A stretch of 21,998 nt of DNA from assembly GCA_900751695.1 (NCBI GenBank), contig CAADSS010000070.1:1-21998 (forward strand). Reading direction: 5' to 3'. Positions 1 to 7,766 of this stretch are shown piece by piece. The translations under genes and the position numbers were made by a program. This stretch comes from an uncultured Collinsella sp. GTDB taxonomy: Bacteria > Actinomycetota > Coriobacteriia > Coriobacteriales > Coriobacteriaceae. Each line of letters begins with the position of its first letter. Position 1 is the first letter of the stretch. The notes below the pieces were generated by a model. It was not told the origin of the DNA and searched no databases. It worked only from the letters and a program-made list of their open reading frames with translations.

Positions 1-277
1 CGAAGCGGAGCTGCGCGAGGCGTTCGAAAAGCTCTACGACCGTTGCCTGCAGGATATAAACGAAGGCGACGAGTCCTCGTACATCTTTAAGCACCACATT
101 TCTCGCATTGAGCAGCAGCTTTCCTACTACGACCGTACCTATGCCTGGCAGGATGACAAGGATCAAGCGGTGGTGGATTACATCGCGAGCATGACGGACG
201 GCTATTTCTTCGAGCTCACGAGCAAGCTGTTCCCGGGATTAAAGTTTCCGCAACGTACTTATATTAACGAACGGTAG
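1..277 (+). CDS. dGTPase-like HD-domain protein, C-terminal fragment (5' end outside window)
   Basis: The frame is open from base 2 to the TAG at 275-277, giving about 91 C-terminal residues; the start lies upstream of the window. The tail carries a VVDYIASMTDGYF segment, which resembles the DYIAGMTD(R/N) signature near the C-terminal end of deoxyguanosinetriphosphate triphosphohydrolases. These enzymes hydrolyse dNTPs to the deoxynucleoside and triphosphate. The catalytic HD residues would lie in the missing part, so activity cannot be judged. The fragment is rich in charged and aromatic residues with no membrane segment. It ends 60 bases before rarA, and no terminator is visible between them. 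The family call rests on this one motif and the general character of the tail; another HD-superfamily hydrolase is possible. Confidence 0.65.
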   Translation, partial: EAELREAFEKLYDRCLQDINEGDESSYIFKHHISRIEQQLSYYDRTYAWQDDKDQAVVDYIASMTDGYFFELTSKLFPGLKFPQRTYINER

Positions 278-292
278 TTCGTATTTATTCGG

Positions 293-298
293 TATACT
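293..298 (+). promoter_or_regulatory. Candidate -10 element (TATACT) upstream of rarA
   Basis: TATACT lies in the AT-rich gap between the dGTPase-like gene and rarA, 39 bases before the preferred rarA start. No convincing -35 hexamer is found 16-18 bases upstream, so this is only a candidate. rarA may also be read from the upstream gene, because no terminator separates them. Confidence 0.3.
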
Positions 299-337
299 GT
301 TGATGAACAAAGCTTTTGATTGATGCATGGGATGGCT

Positions 338-1687
338 ATGGACGACCTATTTTCTGCCTCGACGCGCGAGCGTTCCTTTAAAAATGCGCCGCTCGCGGTG
401 CGCATGCGCCCCAATTCGCTCGACGAGTACGTGGGTCAGCAAAAGGCCGTCGGTAAGGGCTCGTGGCTGCGTGCGGCCATCGAGCATGATGTGCTATCGA
501 GCGTGATTCTGTATGGGCCGGCCGGTACGGGCAAGACGACGCTGGCGCATATCATCGCCAACCATACCAAGAGCGAGTTTGTCGAGGTAAGCGCCGTGAC
601 GGGTACCGTGAAGGACCTGCGTCGCGTGATTGACGAGGCCAAGACGCGCCTGAATACCTACGACCGCCGCACCATCTTGTTCATCGACGAGATTCATCGC
701 TTCTCCAAGTCGCAGCAGGATGCCTTACTGCATGCAGTTGAGAACCGTACTGTCATTATGATTGGCGCCACGACGGAGAATCCGTACTTCGAGGTCAACT
801 CGGCGTTGCTCTCGCGTGGTCGCGTGGTGGAGCTTGAGCACTTAAAGGACGAGGATATCGCCACGCTCATTGAGCGTGCGCTCGAGGCACCGCAGGGTCT
901 GAACGGTAAGTTTTCGGCCGATGAGGATACGGTTAAGTCCATCTGCACGCTGGCCGCGGGCGATGCTCGTTCGGCGCTCACGACGCTCGAGCTTGCGAGC
1001 GAGATTGCCGTCACGCGTCCCGATACGGACGGGACGCCAGCGCCGGCGGCGGGGGAGCGCTATCCCATCACCGTGGATGACGTTAAGATTGCCAACCCGC
1101 GTCGTGGTTTTTCGTATGACAAAAACGGCGACATGCACTACGACATTATCAGTGCGTTTATTAAGTCTATGCGCGGTAGTGACCCCGATGCCACGATCTA
1201 TTGGCTTGCACGCATGATCGATGCGGGGGAGGATCCCAAGTTTATTGCTCGCCGTATTATGATTCATGCTTCCGAGGACGTCGGCAACGCCGATCCGCAG
1301 GCGCTTTTGGTGGCGCATGCCGCGTTTAAGTCTGCTGAGGTCATTGGCTATCCCGAGTGTCGCATTAACCTGGCTCAGGCTGCGCTCTATGTGTGCTTGG
1401 CGCCAAAATCCAACGCGTGCGAGGCTTCGATCGATGCGGCGCTGGCCGATATTCATAGCAGCGGCTTGCGCGAGGTGCCGAGTTATCTGCGCGACCGTCA
1501 TCGCCCGGGCAGCGACGAATACGGTGTGTATAAGTATCCGCATGATTATCCCGAAGGCTGGGTCGATCAGCGCTATTTGCCCGAGGGACTGGAGCGCGGC
1601 GCGTTCTGGCAGCCTGCGGGCCGCGGTTGGGAAGAGTGGCGTGTGGAGCAAAGCGAGCGCGACCGTAGCGGCAACGCTCCCAAATAG
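338..1687 (+). CDS. rarA: Replication-associated recombination protein A (RarA/MgsA), AAA+ ATPase
   Basis: This is a 449-residue clamp-loader-like AAA+ ATPase that acts at stalled or gapped replication forks. Counting from the ATG at 338, the Walker A motif GPAGTGKTT is at about 60-68, Walker B LFIDEIHRF at 114-122 and the sensor-1 segment GATTENP at 143-149. It is followed by NSALLSRGRV, which contains the arginine-finger region. The C-terminal half has the MgsA_C signatures, HASEDVGNADPQAL and then GYPECRINLAQAALY. Length is normal for the family. In-frame starts also exist at 320 (TTG), 323 and 332. I prefer 338 because the product then begins MDDLF, like other family members, but no clear Shine-Dalgarno sequence decides it. 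Residues around 230-250 carry an Ala/Pro-rich insert just before the second subdomain. Confidence 0.95.
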   Translation: MDDLFSASTRERSFKNAPLAVRMRPNSLDEYVGQQKAVGKGSWLRAAIEHDVLSSVILYGPAGTGKTTLAHIIANHTKSEFVEVSAVTGTVKDLRRVIDEAKTRLNTYDRRTILFIDEIHRFSKSQQDALLHAVENRTVIMIGATTENPYFEVNSALLSRGRVVELEHLKDEDIATLIERALEAPQGLNGKFSADEDTVKSICTLAAGDARSALTTLELASEIAVTRPDTDGTPAPAAGERYPITVDDVKIANPRRGFSYDKNGDMHYDIISAFIKSMRGSDPDATIYWLARMIDAGEDPKFIARRIMIHASEDVGNADPQALLVAHAAFKSAEVIGYPECRINLAQAALYVCLAPKSNACEASIDAALADIHSSGLREVPSYLRDRHRPGSDEYGVYKYPHDYPEGWVDQRYLPEGLERGAFWQPAGRGWEEWRVEQSERDRSGNAPK

Positions 1688-1715
1688 GTCATTGGCGCCT
1701 CGCGCATTCCCTTTG

Positions 1716-1740
1716 GGTAACTTTCCCCTTCTTTGGGGTA
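1716..1740 (+). promoter_or_regulatory. Candidate SigB/SigF-type promoter for the sigma-factor operon
   Basis: GGTAA at 1716-1720 and GGGTA at 1736-1740 are separated by 15 bases. This resembles the GGWWT-N15-17-GGGTA form described for mycobacterial SigF and the GTTTAA/GGGTAT form of Bacillus SigB promoters. A transcript from here would start near 1748 and reach the GGGAGG ribosome binding site at 1772-1777 after a short leader. The geometry fits, but the -35 match is incomplete. A housekeeping promoter in this 95-base gap was not evident. Confidence 0.35.
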
Positions 1741-1782
1741 CCATAAACAGCGTCTGTATTTCGATTCCTTTGGGAGGCTTGT

Positions 1783-2370
1783 ATGAGTCCCATTCAAATC
1801 GCCCTGCTGCTGCTCGCCGTTGCCGGCGTGTGGGCCATCGCTGAGCTCGCGCTTACCCTGCGCAAGACCCGCAATGTTGTCGACTCGCTCGATAAGATCG
1901 TGAACGACCTCAACAACACCATCGCCGAGGCTCAGCCTGTGGTGGCAAAGCTCGATGGCGCTGTCGATGAGCTTACGCCGGCGCTTGCCCAGATGGAGCC
2001 GCTGCTTAAGTCGAGCAAGACGGCAGTTGATGCCCTTACCTCCAATCTCGTAGAGGTCGAAGCCGTGGTTCGCGACATTTCCGAGGTTACGGGCAGCATG
2101 GCCGAGGCCAGCAATGCTGTGTCGAGCGTGACCGACTCTGCCGCCGGTGCTGTGCAGAAGCTCTTCAATAAGGTGAAGGCTCCTGCAGCCGACGCCGATC
2201 GCAAGCTCGCCGCTGCCGCTGCGGAGGCCGAGCAGCCTACCGAGCGCGTCCTAATTGGCGAGGACGAGGCCGCCGCGGGCGACGATGATGGTCAGAAGTC
2301 TGTATCCAAGCCGGCTCAGTATTACACCTATACGCCCGCCGAGACCTCTGAGGAGTCCTGCGATGAGTAG
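1783..2370 (+). CDS. DUF948 (YtxG-like) membrane-anchored coiled-coil protein
   Basis: This 195-residue protein begins with a hydrophobic segment (about residues 4-24) that should anchor it in the membrane. A long heptad-like helical stretch rich in Leu, Val and Asp follows to about residue 120, then an Ala/Glu-rich acidic tail. That layout and the early ALTLRKTRNVVDSLDKIV region match the DUF948 family, whose best-known member is Bacillus YtxG, a general-stress protein; the molecular function is unknown. The start is supported by GGGAGG at 1772-1777, six bases before the ATG. The last eight bases overlap the next gene, so the two are translationally coupled. Being first in an operon with a stress-type sigma factor fits a general-stress role, but that is inference from context. 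Confidence 0.75.
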   Translation: MSPIQIALLLLAVAGVWAIAELALTLRKTRNVVDSLDKIVNDLNNTIAEAQPVVAKLDGAVDELTPALAQMEPLLKSSKTAVDALTSNLVEVEAVVRDISEVTGSMAEASNAVSSVTDSAAGAVQKLFNKVKAPAADADRKLAAAAAEAEQPTERVLIGEDEAAAGDDDGQKSVSKPAQYYTYTPAETSEESCDE

Positions 2371-2740
2371 CGAAGCAACCTGCCCTATCACGCTGACCGT
2401 TGCCGGTGACCCGCGTCTCGCTCGCCTTGTGCGCATGACGGCAGCCAACGTTGGTGCCCTGTGCTCTATGTCTGTCGATCGCATCGAGGACATCCGCATG
2501 GCTGCTGAGGAGGCTTTCATCTTTGGTTGCACCGCGGTCGACTGCGATGACATCACCATCAAATTCGATGTCGATGAGACCCACGTTGGCATGACTATTA
2601 CCTTTGGCGACCAGGCTACGGTCGATGAAGACGACCAGGCTGCGGTGTATGCCGAGCTCATCCTCGCGAGCGTGTGCGACTCCTACGAAAAGACTACGGC
2701 GCCCCTGACGCTTTCCCTCGACCTCAAGGCGGATATCTAA
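2363..2740 (+). CDS. RsbW/SpoIIAB-like anti-sigma factor, degenerate ATP-binding motifs
   Basis: This small 125-residue protein lies immediately upstream of a SigB/SigF-type sigma gene, the position of rsbW or spoIIAB. The IEDIRMAAEEAFIFGC segment (41-56) aligns with the N-box of GHKL-type serine kinases (consensus E-A-x-x-N). Glu50 corresponds to the catalytic Glu of SpoIIAB, but the Mg-binding Asn four residues later is Phe54. No D-x-G-x-G box or glycine-rich lid follows: the corresponding stretch, about 80-105, is acidic and lacks those glycines. The fold may therefore be kept for sigma binding while kinase activity is lost. GAGGAG at 2350-2355 lies seven bases before the ATG, and the start overlaps the DUF948 gene by eight bases. 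Identification relies on position and one motif; a non-kinase regulator of similar fold is possible. Confidence 0.65.
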   Translation: MSSEATCPITLTVAGDPRLARLVRMTAANVGALCSMSVDRIEDIRMAAEEAFIFGCTAVDCDDITIKFDVDETHVGMTITFGDQATVDEDDQAAVYAELILASVCDSYEKTTAPLTLSLDLKADI

Positions 2741-2741
2741 T

Positions 2742-3533
2742 ATGACCGAACGTTCCCGGAGCGGCAAGACCGCTTGGGACAAGGAGAAAACTCGCGAGCT
2801 GTTTCGTCGTTACAAGGAGACCGGTGATCCGGACGCCCGTGAGCAGCTCGTCATGTCCCATATGAACCTGGTAAGGTTTCTTGCCAACAAATTTAAGAAT
2901 CGCGGCGAGCCGCTCGACGACCTCATGCAGGTCGGCTATCTGGGCTTGCTCAAGGCTATCGACCGTTTTGATCCCGAGCGCGGACTCGAGTTCACGACGT
3001 TTGCGACACCCACTATCCTGGGCGAGATCAAACGCCATTTTCGCGACAAGGGCTGGAGTGTGCGCGTACCGCGTCGTCTGCAGGAGCTCTCGGCCAAGGT
3101 CAACCAGGCTACTGACAAACTTACCAACGAGCTGCAGCGTTCGCCCAAGGTTGAGGAGATCGCTGAGTATCTAGATGTGACTGTCGATGAGGTCCTCGAG
3201 GCTATGGAATCGTCTTCGGCCTATACCTCGGTGCCCATCGAGGCTCCTGGTGCGTCCGATTCCGACGATGCGCCCTCGATTCTCGACCGTTACGCCGACG
3301 ATGACAACGAGCTCGACTTTACCGATGACCGCCTGGTGATCGAGGAAGCCATCCGCGATTTCTCGCCGCGTGAGCGCGAGGTGATCGAGCTGCGCTTTGT
3401 GAAGGGCATGACCCAGATCGAGATTGCCAAGAAGCTGGGCATCTCGCAGGTGCAGGTCTCGCGTCTGCTGCGCCGCACGCTTAAGAAGATTCAGGACAAG
3501 ATCGACCCCGACGGAGTGATGATTCGTTCATGA
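2742..3533 (+). CDS. RNA polymerase sigma factor, SigB/SigF/SigG type (sigma-70 group 3)
   Basis: This is a 263-residue alternative sigma factor. Region 2 spans about 30-107 and includes LDDLMQVGYLGLLKAIDRFDP, which must bind the beta' coiled coil, and FTTFATPTILGEIKRHFRD for -10 recognition. Region 3 follows at about 110-165. Region 4 (about 205-255) contains SPREREVIELRF and the helix-turn-helix MTQIEIAKKLGISQVQVSRL, which reads the -35. Region 1.1 is absent and the length matches the SigB/SigF/SigG group rather than the housekeeping factor. It starts one base after the anti-sigma stop and overlaps the next gene by four bases (ATGA). Targets are probably general-stress or envelope genes, by analogy with the family. 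An acidic linker (about 167-195) separates regions 3 and 4. Confidence 0.9.
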   Translation: MTERSRSGKTAWDKEKTRELFRRYKETGDPDAREQLVMSHMNLVRFLANKFKNRGEPLDDLMQVGYLGLLKAIDRFDPERGLEFTTFATPTILGEIKRHFRDKGWSVRVPRRLQELSAKVNQATDKLTNELQRSPKVEEIAEYLDVTVDEVLEAMESSSAYTSVPIEAPGASDSDDAPSILDRYADDDNELDFTDDRLVIEEAIRDFSPREREVIELRFVKGMTQIEIAKKLGISQVQVSRLLRRTLKKIQDKIDPDGVMIRS

Positions 3534-4939
3534 GTGAGCACCCCCAACAAACCGATCGCGTGCTGCGCGACACCCGCGTTCTGACGCTGCGCATTTGGGC
3601 TGTTGTCGGCTGCATTGTTATTGCTGCTGTCATCTTTAACCTTATGGGCATCCTGGCACCGGTTATTGAGTTTCTTGCCGTTGGCTCCATCATTGCTTTT
3701 GTGATGTCCCCGATCACCAACTGGCTCGAGCACCATGGCGTGAATCGCTGCATCGGTTCGCTTATTGCGCTAATTGTTGTTGTTGCCGTGCTCGTCGGTG
3801 TCGTTTGCATCTTGTCGCCGATTCTCTTTGGTCAGATCATGGAAGTCCTGAGCCGCCTGCCCGAGCAGCTTCGTGTTGCGGGTGGCGATCTCAACGAGAT
3901 GATCTCGCATGCCAAGACGCTCAACAACACGCCGCTCAAGGAGTATTTGGACGATAATCTTTCGTCGCTGGTTGCCGTGGCATCGAAGTATGTGTCTCAG
4001 ATCGCTGCCGAGCTTGGCCGCGGTGTGTTCCCGCTCATCACCAATACGGCTTCGCAGTTGTTCGTGATCTTCCTTGGTCTGGTGCTTGCCTACTGGATGG
4101 CCTGCGACTACCCTCGCATGCATCACGAGATTTGCACCATCATCGGTCAGGAGAAGGAGACCTCGTACCGTTTTATGGTCGCCATCCTTTCTCGCTCTGT
4201 CGGCGGCTACATGCGCGGTATGGTCGTGACGTCCATCTGCGGTGGTTTCCTCGCCTTTATCGGTTTTATGATCATCGGTCATCCGAATGCGGCGCTCATG
4301 GCTATCTTTACCGGCATCATGCATTTGGTTCCGGTCGTCGGTCCTTGGGTGAGCGCAGCAATCGCCACGGTGCTCGGTTTCATGTTCAGCCCCATGTTGG
4401 CGTTATGGACGCTCATCGTGACGATGGTCGCGCAAAACGTCACCGACAACGTGATTTCTCCTAAGGTCATGCAGAGCTCGGTGCAGGTGCATCCCATCAT
4501 GAGCCTCACGGCGCTCGTTATTGGCTCGGCACTCATGGGCCCCATCGGCATGATTATTGCCATCCCGCTTTGTGCGGCCCTCAAGGGTATCGTCGTGTAC
4601 TACTTCGAGAATGAGACCGGCCGACAGCTTGTGGCCTATGACGGCGCCGTGTTTAAGGGCACGCCGTACCGCGATGCCGATGGCAACCCGGTCGCCGCCT
4701 ACGACGCGCTCGGCGACGACACCTTCATCTACGAGTCCGAGCTCATCGGCAACGAGACTGCGCCCGAGGCCAAGGCCATGCCCAAGCCCGATCTCGATAA
4801 TCCCTGGATCAAGCTCTCTGGTCTGCAGCCCGATGCGACGGGCTTCTTCAAGAACCCCTTCGCTAAGGATGACGATTCCAACACGGATGACGACACCAAA
4901 ACCGGCATCGACGGCTCCATGGACGATGATGACAACTAG
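3530..4939 (+). CDS. AI-2E family transporter (UPF0118/PerM-like membrane protein)
   Basis: This 469-residue polytopic membrane protein has hydrophobic pairs near 20-60, 77-105, 170-190, 225-260, 270-295 and 325-350. Family signatures are MHLVPVVGPWVSAA (from about residue 263) and NVISPKVMQSSVQVHP (from about 306). Members of this family have been linked to export of autoinducer-2 or to Na+/H+ antiport, so the substrate here is open. The C-terminal 100 residues or so form an unusual soluble tail containing several acidic blocks and ending in DDDDN. The start overlaps the sigma gene by four bases, so the protein is made together with the sigma factor and may help with envelope or osmotic stress. 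A strong intrinsic terminator follows. Confidence 0.88.
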   Translation: MSEHPQQTDRVLRDTRVLTLRIWAVVGCIVIAAVIFNLMGILAPVIEFLAVGSIIAFVMSPITNWLEHHGVNRCIGSLIALIVVVAVLVGVVCILSPILFGQIMEVLSRLPEQLRVAGGDLNEMISHAKTLNNTPLKEYLDDNLSSLVAVASKYVSQIAAELGRGVFPLITNTASQLFVIFLGLVLAYWMACDYPRMHHEICTIIGQEKETSYRFMVAILSRSVGGYMRGMVVTSICGGFLAFIGFMIIGHPNAALMAIFTGIMHLVPVVGPWVSAAIATVLGFMFSPMLALWTLIVTMVAQNVTDNVISPKVMQSSVQVHPIMSLTALVIGSALMGPIGMIIAIPLCAALKGIVVYYFENETGRQLVAYDGAVFKGTPYRDADGNPVAAYDALGDDTFIYESELIGNETAPEAKAMPKPDLDNPWIKLSGLQPDATGFFKNPFAKDDDSNTDDDTKTGIDGSMDDDDN

Positions 4940-4989
4940 CGGGGTAATTCGGATTAATATTCATACGCGCTAACATGCAATTTCGCTGA

Positions 4990-5019
4990 AGGGCCGGCAT
5001 TGTGCCGGCCCTCTTTTTT
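4990..5019 (+). terminator. Intrinsic terminator of the sigma-factor operon
   Basis: A perfect 10-bp stem (4990-4999 with 5003-5012) closes a three-base loop and is followed by six T residues at 5014-5019. It ends the DUF948/anti-sigma/sigma/AI-2E transcript and separates it from alaS, whose promoter begins within the T-tract. Confidence 0.93.
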
Positions 5020-5045
5020 GCACTTGCGCGGTGGGATGGTAATAT
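5018..5045 (+). promoter_or_regulatory. Housekeeping-type promoter of alaS
   Basis: TTGCAC at 5018-5023 and TAATAT at 5040-5045 are 16 bases apart, with a TGG just before the -10 giving an extended -10 element. The predicted transcript starts near 5052 and has a leader of only about 40 bases, too short for a T-box. The GAGGAG ribosome binding site is at 5077-5082. Confidence 0.7.
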
Positions 5046-5091
5046 CGTTACGTTTGAACTGTTTCGATGTGAAACCGAGGAGATTCCCTCT

Positions 5092-7749
5092 ATGAGTGCT
5101 GACTACCCGTCAATGACTACGGCCGAGATTCGCTCCAAGTTCCTCAACTTCTTTGAGGAGCGCGGTCTTAAGCTCTATCCTTCTTCGTCCCTCGTCCCCG
5201 ACGATCCTTCGCTGCTGCTTGCCAACGCCGGCATGAACCAGTTTAAGGAGTACTACCAGGGCAAGAAGACCATGAAGGAGATCGGCGCTATCTCCTGCCA
5301 GAAGTGCGTCCGCACCAACGACATCGATTGCATCGGCGAGGACGGCCGTCACCTGTCCTTCTTCGAGATGCTCGGCGACTTCTCCTTTGGCGGCGTCTCC
5401 AAGCAGCAGGCTTGCGCCTGGGCCTTTGAGCTCATCACCAAGGAGTTCAAGCTGCCGCTCGACCGCCTGTACTTTACCGTCTTTACCGAGGACGACGAGA
5501 CCCACGACGTGTGGCGTTCTCTGGGCGTTGCCGAGGACCACATCTCCCGCCTGGGCGAGGACGACAACTTCTGGGCCGCTGGCCCCACTGGCCCCTGCGG
5601 TCCCTGCTCCGAGATCTACTTTGACATGGGCGAGGAGGTCGGCTGCGGTAGTCCCGACTGCAAGCCCGGCTGCGACTGCGACCGCTTCCTGGAGTTCTGG
5701 AACCTCGTCTTTACCCAGTATGATCGCCAGGAGGACGGCTCCATGCCGGAGCTGCCGCACCGCAACCTCGATACGGGCATGGGCCTGGAGCGCATGGCCG
5801 CCATCATGCAGCACAAGACCGCCAACTACGACGGCGACTTGATGCAGCATCTCATCAAGCTGGGCGAGAAGATTAGCGGCAAGACCTATGACGCCGACGA
5901 TTACTCCGGCGCCAGCCGCTCCCTGCGTATCATCGCCGACCACTCCCGTGCCGTCGACTTTATGATCTCGGACGGCATCCTTCCCGGTAACGAGGGTCGC
6001 GAGTACGTCCTTCGCCGCCTGCTCCGTCGTGCCGTGTTCCACGGTCGCCTGCTGGGCATCGAGGGCGCCTTCCTGACCAAGTTCATCGACGAAGTCAACG
6101 CTCAGATGGGCGAGGCTTATCCCGAGCTGCTCAAGAACGTCGCCCTCGTCAAGGGTATCGTCGCCTCCGAGGAGGAGCGCTTCTCCACGACGCTCGACAA
6201 CGGCCGTGTTTACCTGGACGAGGCCCTGGCAGCGCTTGCCGAGGGCGCTGTGCTTCCGGGCGACGTTGCCTTTAAGCTGCACGACACCTTTGGTTTCCCC
6301 ATCGACCTGACCGTCGAGATCGCCGGCACCGCTGGCCACGATGTCGATATGGACGGCTTCACTGCCTGCATGGAGGACCAGAAGGCCCGCGCCCGCGCCA
6401 ATGCCAAAGGCGACGCCTGGGGCAGCTTCAACGACGTTTGGGTCGAGCTTTCCGACAAGGTCGCCGCGACTGAGTTCGACGGCTATGACAACGATGTGAT
6501 CGAGGGCGCCAAGGTTGTTGCCATCGTGCGCAACGGCGAGTCCGTCGAGTCCGCTGCCGCCGGCGAGGACGTCGAGGTCGTTCTCGACCGCACTCCGTTC
6601 TATGCCGAGATGGGTGGCCAGCAGGGCGATGCCGGCGAGCTTTCCGCCGAGGGCGTTTCGCTGACCGTTTCCGATACCAAGAACCACAACGGCCTGTATG
6701 CTCACGTCGCCCACATTGCCGAGGGCACGCTGGCCGTCGGTGCTACCGTGACCGCCGCGCTCGGCGTCGAGCGCCGTGGCTTCCTGCGCCGCAACCACAC
6801 CGCCACGCACCTGCTCGACGCCGCCCTTAAGCAGGTCCTGGGCGAGCACGTCTCCCAGGCCGGCTCGCTGGTGACGCCCGAGCACCTGCGCTTTGACTTT
6901 ACGCACTTCGAGGCCCTGTCCTCCGAGCAGCTCAAGGCTGTCGAGGACCTGGTCAACCAGCAGATCTTCGCTTCCAAGCCGGTCGTGACCCGTGTCATGG
7001 GCATCGACGAGGCTAAGGCTGCCGGCGCTGTCGCCCTGTTTGGCGAGAAGTATGGCGACGTCGTCCGCGTTGTCTCCGTGGGCGCTGAGGACCAGCCGTT
7101 CTCCCGCGAACTCTGCGGTGGCACACACGCTGCCAACACCGCCGAGATCGGCCTGTTCAAGATCATTTCCGAGTCCTCCACGGGCTCCAATGTCCGCCGT
7201 ATCGAGGCCGTGACCTCTAAGGGTGCCCTCGACTATATGGCCGACCGCCTGGCACTCGTTGACGCCGCCGCCGCTGCGCTCAAGTGCCGCGTGGATGAGG
7301 TTCCCGCTCGTGTGGAGAACCTGCAGGCCGAGCTGCGCGAGACGTCCAATAAGCTCAAAAAGGCTCTGACCGGTGGCTCCTCCGACGCCATCTCCAGCGC
7401 CATCGAGGGCGCCGTCGAGCTCGACGGCTATAAGCTCGTTGTCGCTGAGCTCCAGGGCCTTGAGGCTGCCGACCTGCGCAACGTATGGGATACCGTGCAT
7501 CAGAAGGTCGCCGGCCCTGTCGCTTGTGTCGTCGCCAGCGTGACTGAGAAGGGCACTCCGGCCCTGCTCGCTGCCGGCTCTGATGACGCCGTCAAGGCCG
7601 GTTTCCACGCCGGTAACGTGATCAAGCAGATCGCGGGCCTGGTTGACGGTCGCGGTGGTGGCCGTCCCAACATGGCCCAGGCCGGTGGCAAGAACGCTGC
7701 CGGTATCGCCGATGCCCTCGCGGCCGCTAAGACCGCACTCGGCGCCTAA
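5092..7749 (+). CDS. alaS: Alanine--tRNA ligase
   Basis: This 885-residue enzyme charges tRNA-Ala with alanine in the cytoplasm. The class II catalytic core is N-terminal, with SKFLNFFEERGLKLYPSSSL and the MNQFKEYYQG segment. A cysteine cluster (Cys185, 190, 194, 196) just before CDRFLEFWNLVF fits the extra zinc-binding insertion seen in many bacterial AlaRS. The editing domain carries the zinc ligands His569 and His573 (HTATH) and Cys675 and His679 (CGGTH), so hydrolysis of mischarged Ser/Gly-tRNA should be intact. The C-Ala/DHHA1 domain ends with DGRGGGRPNMAQAGG. I chose the ATG at 5092 because GAGGAG lies nine bases upstream; the frame continues further upstream only into the promoter and terminator. 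It heads the alaS-ruvX-mltG-yqeG-aroK-aroB-like gene string. Confidence 0.98.
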   Translation: MSADYPSMTTAEIRSKFLNFFEERGLKLYPSSSLVPDDPSLLLANAGMNQFKEYYQGKKTMKEIGAISCQKCVRTNDIDCIGEDGRHLSFFEMLGDFSFGGVSKQQACAWAFELITKEFKLPLDRLYFTVFTEDDETHDVWRSLGVAEDHISRLGEDDNFWAAGPTGPCGPCSEIYFDMGEEVGCGSPDCKPGCDCDRFLEFWNLVFTQYDRQEDGSMPELPHRNLDTGMGLERMAAIMQHKTANYDGDLMQHLIKLGEKISGKTYDADDYSGASRSLRIIADHSRAVDFMISDGILPGNEGREYVLRRLLRRAVFHGRLLGIEGAFLTKFIDEVNAQMGEAYPELLKNVALVKGIVASEEERFSTTLDNGRVYLDEALAALAEGAVLPGDVAFKLHDTFGFPIDLTVEIAGTAGHDVDMDGFTACMEDQKARARANAKGDAWGSFNDVWVELSDKVAATEFDGYDNDVIEGAKVVAIVRNGESVESAAAGEDVEVVLDRTPFYAEMGGQQGDAGELSAEGVSLTVSDTKNHNGLYAHVAHIAEGTLAVGATVTAALGVERRGFLRRNHTATHLLDAALKQVLGEHVSQAGSLVTPEHLRFDFTHFEALSSEQLKAVEDLVNQQIFASKPVVTRVMGIDEAKAAGAVALFGEKYGDVVRVVSVGAEDQPFSRELCGGTHAANTAEIGLFKIISESSTGSNVRRIEAVTSKGALDYMADRLALVDAAAAALKCRVDEVPARVENLQAELRETSNKLKKALTGGSSDAISSAIEGAVELDGYKLVVAELQGLEAADLRNVWDTVHQKVAGPVACVVASVTEKGTPALLAAGSDDAVKAGFHAGNVIKQIAGLVDGRGGGRPNMAQAGGKNAAGIADALAAAKTALGA

Positions 7750-7766
7750 GAATCTAAGAAGTCACT

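Noticed and set aside
842..1744. Open frame of 300 residues on the - strand opposite rarA
   Set aside because: It has no domain or start signal and lies wholly opposite the clear RarA coding region.
4940..5091. T-box or other tRNA-sensing leader before alaS
   Set aside because: The likely transcript leader is only about 40 bases, and no T-box consensus is present; the hairpin in this gap is the terminator of the upstream operon.
5110..7608. Very long open frame on the - strand opposite alaS
   Set aside because: Its product is low-complexity and rich in Gly, Val, Leu and Asp, with no known domain. Strong codon bias in alaS removes stops on the opposite strand, which explains it.
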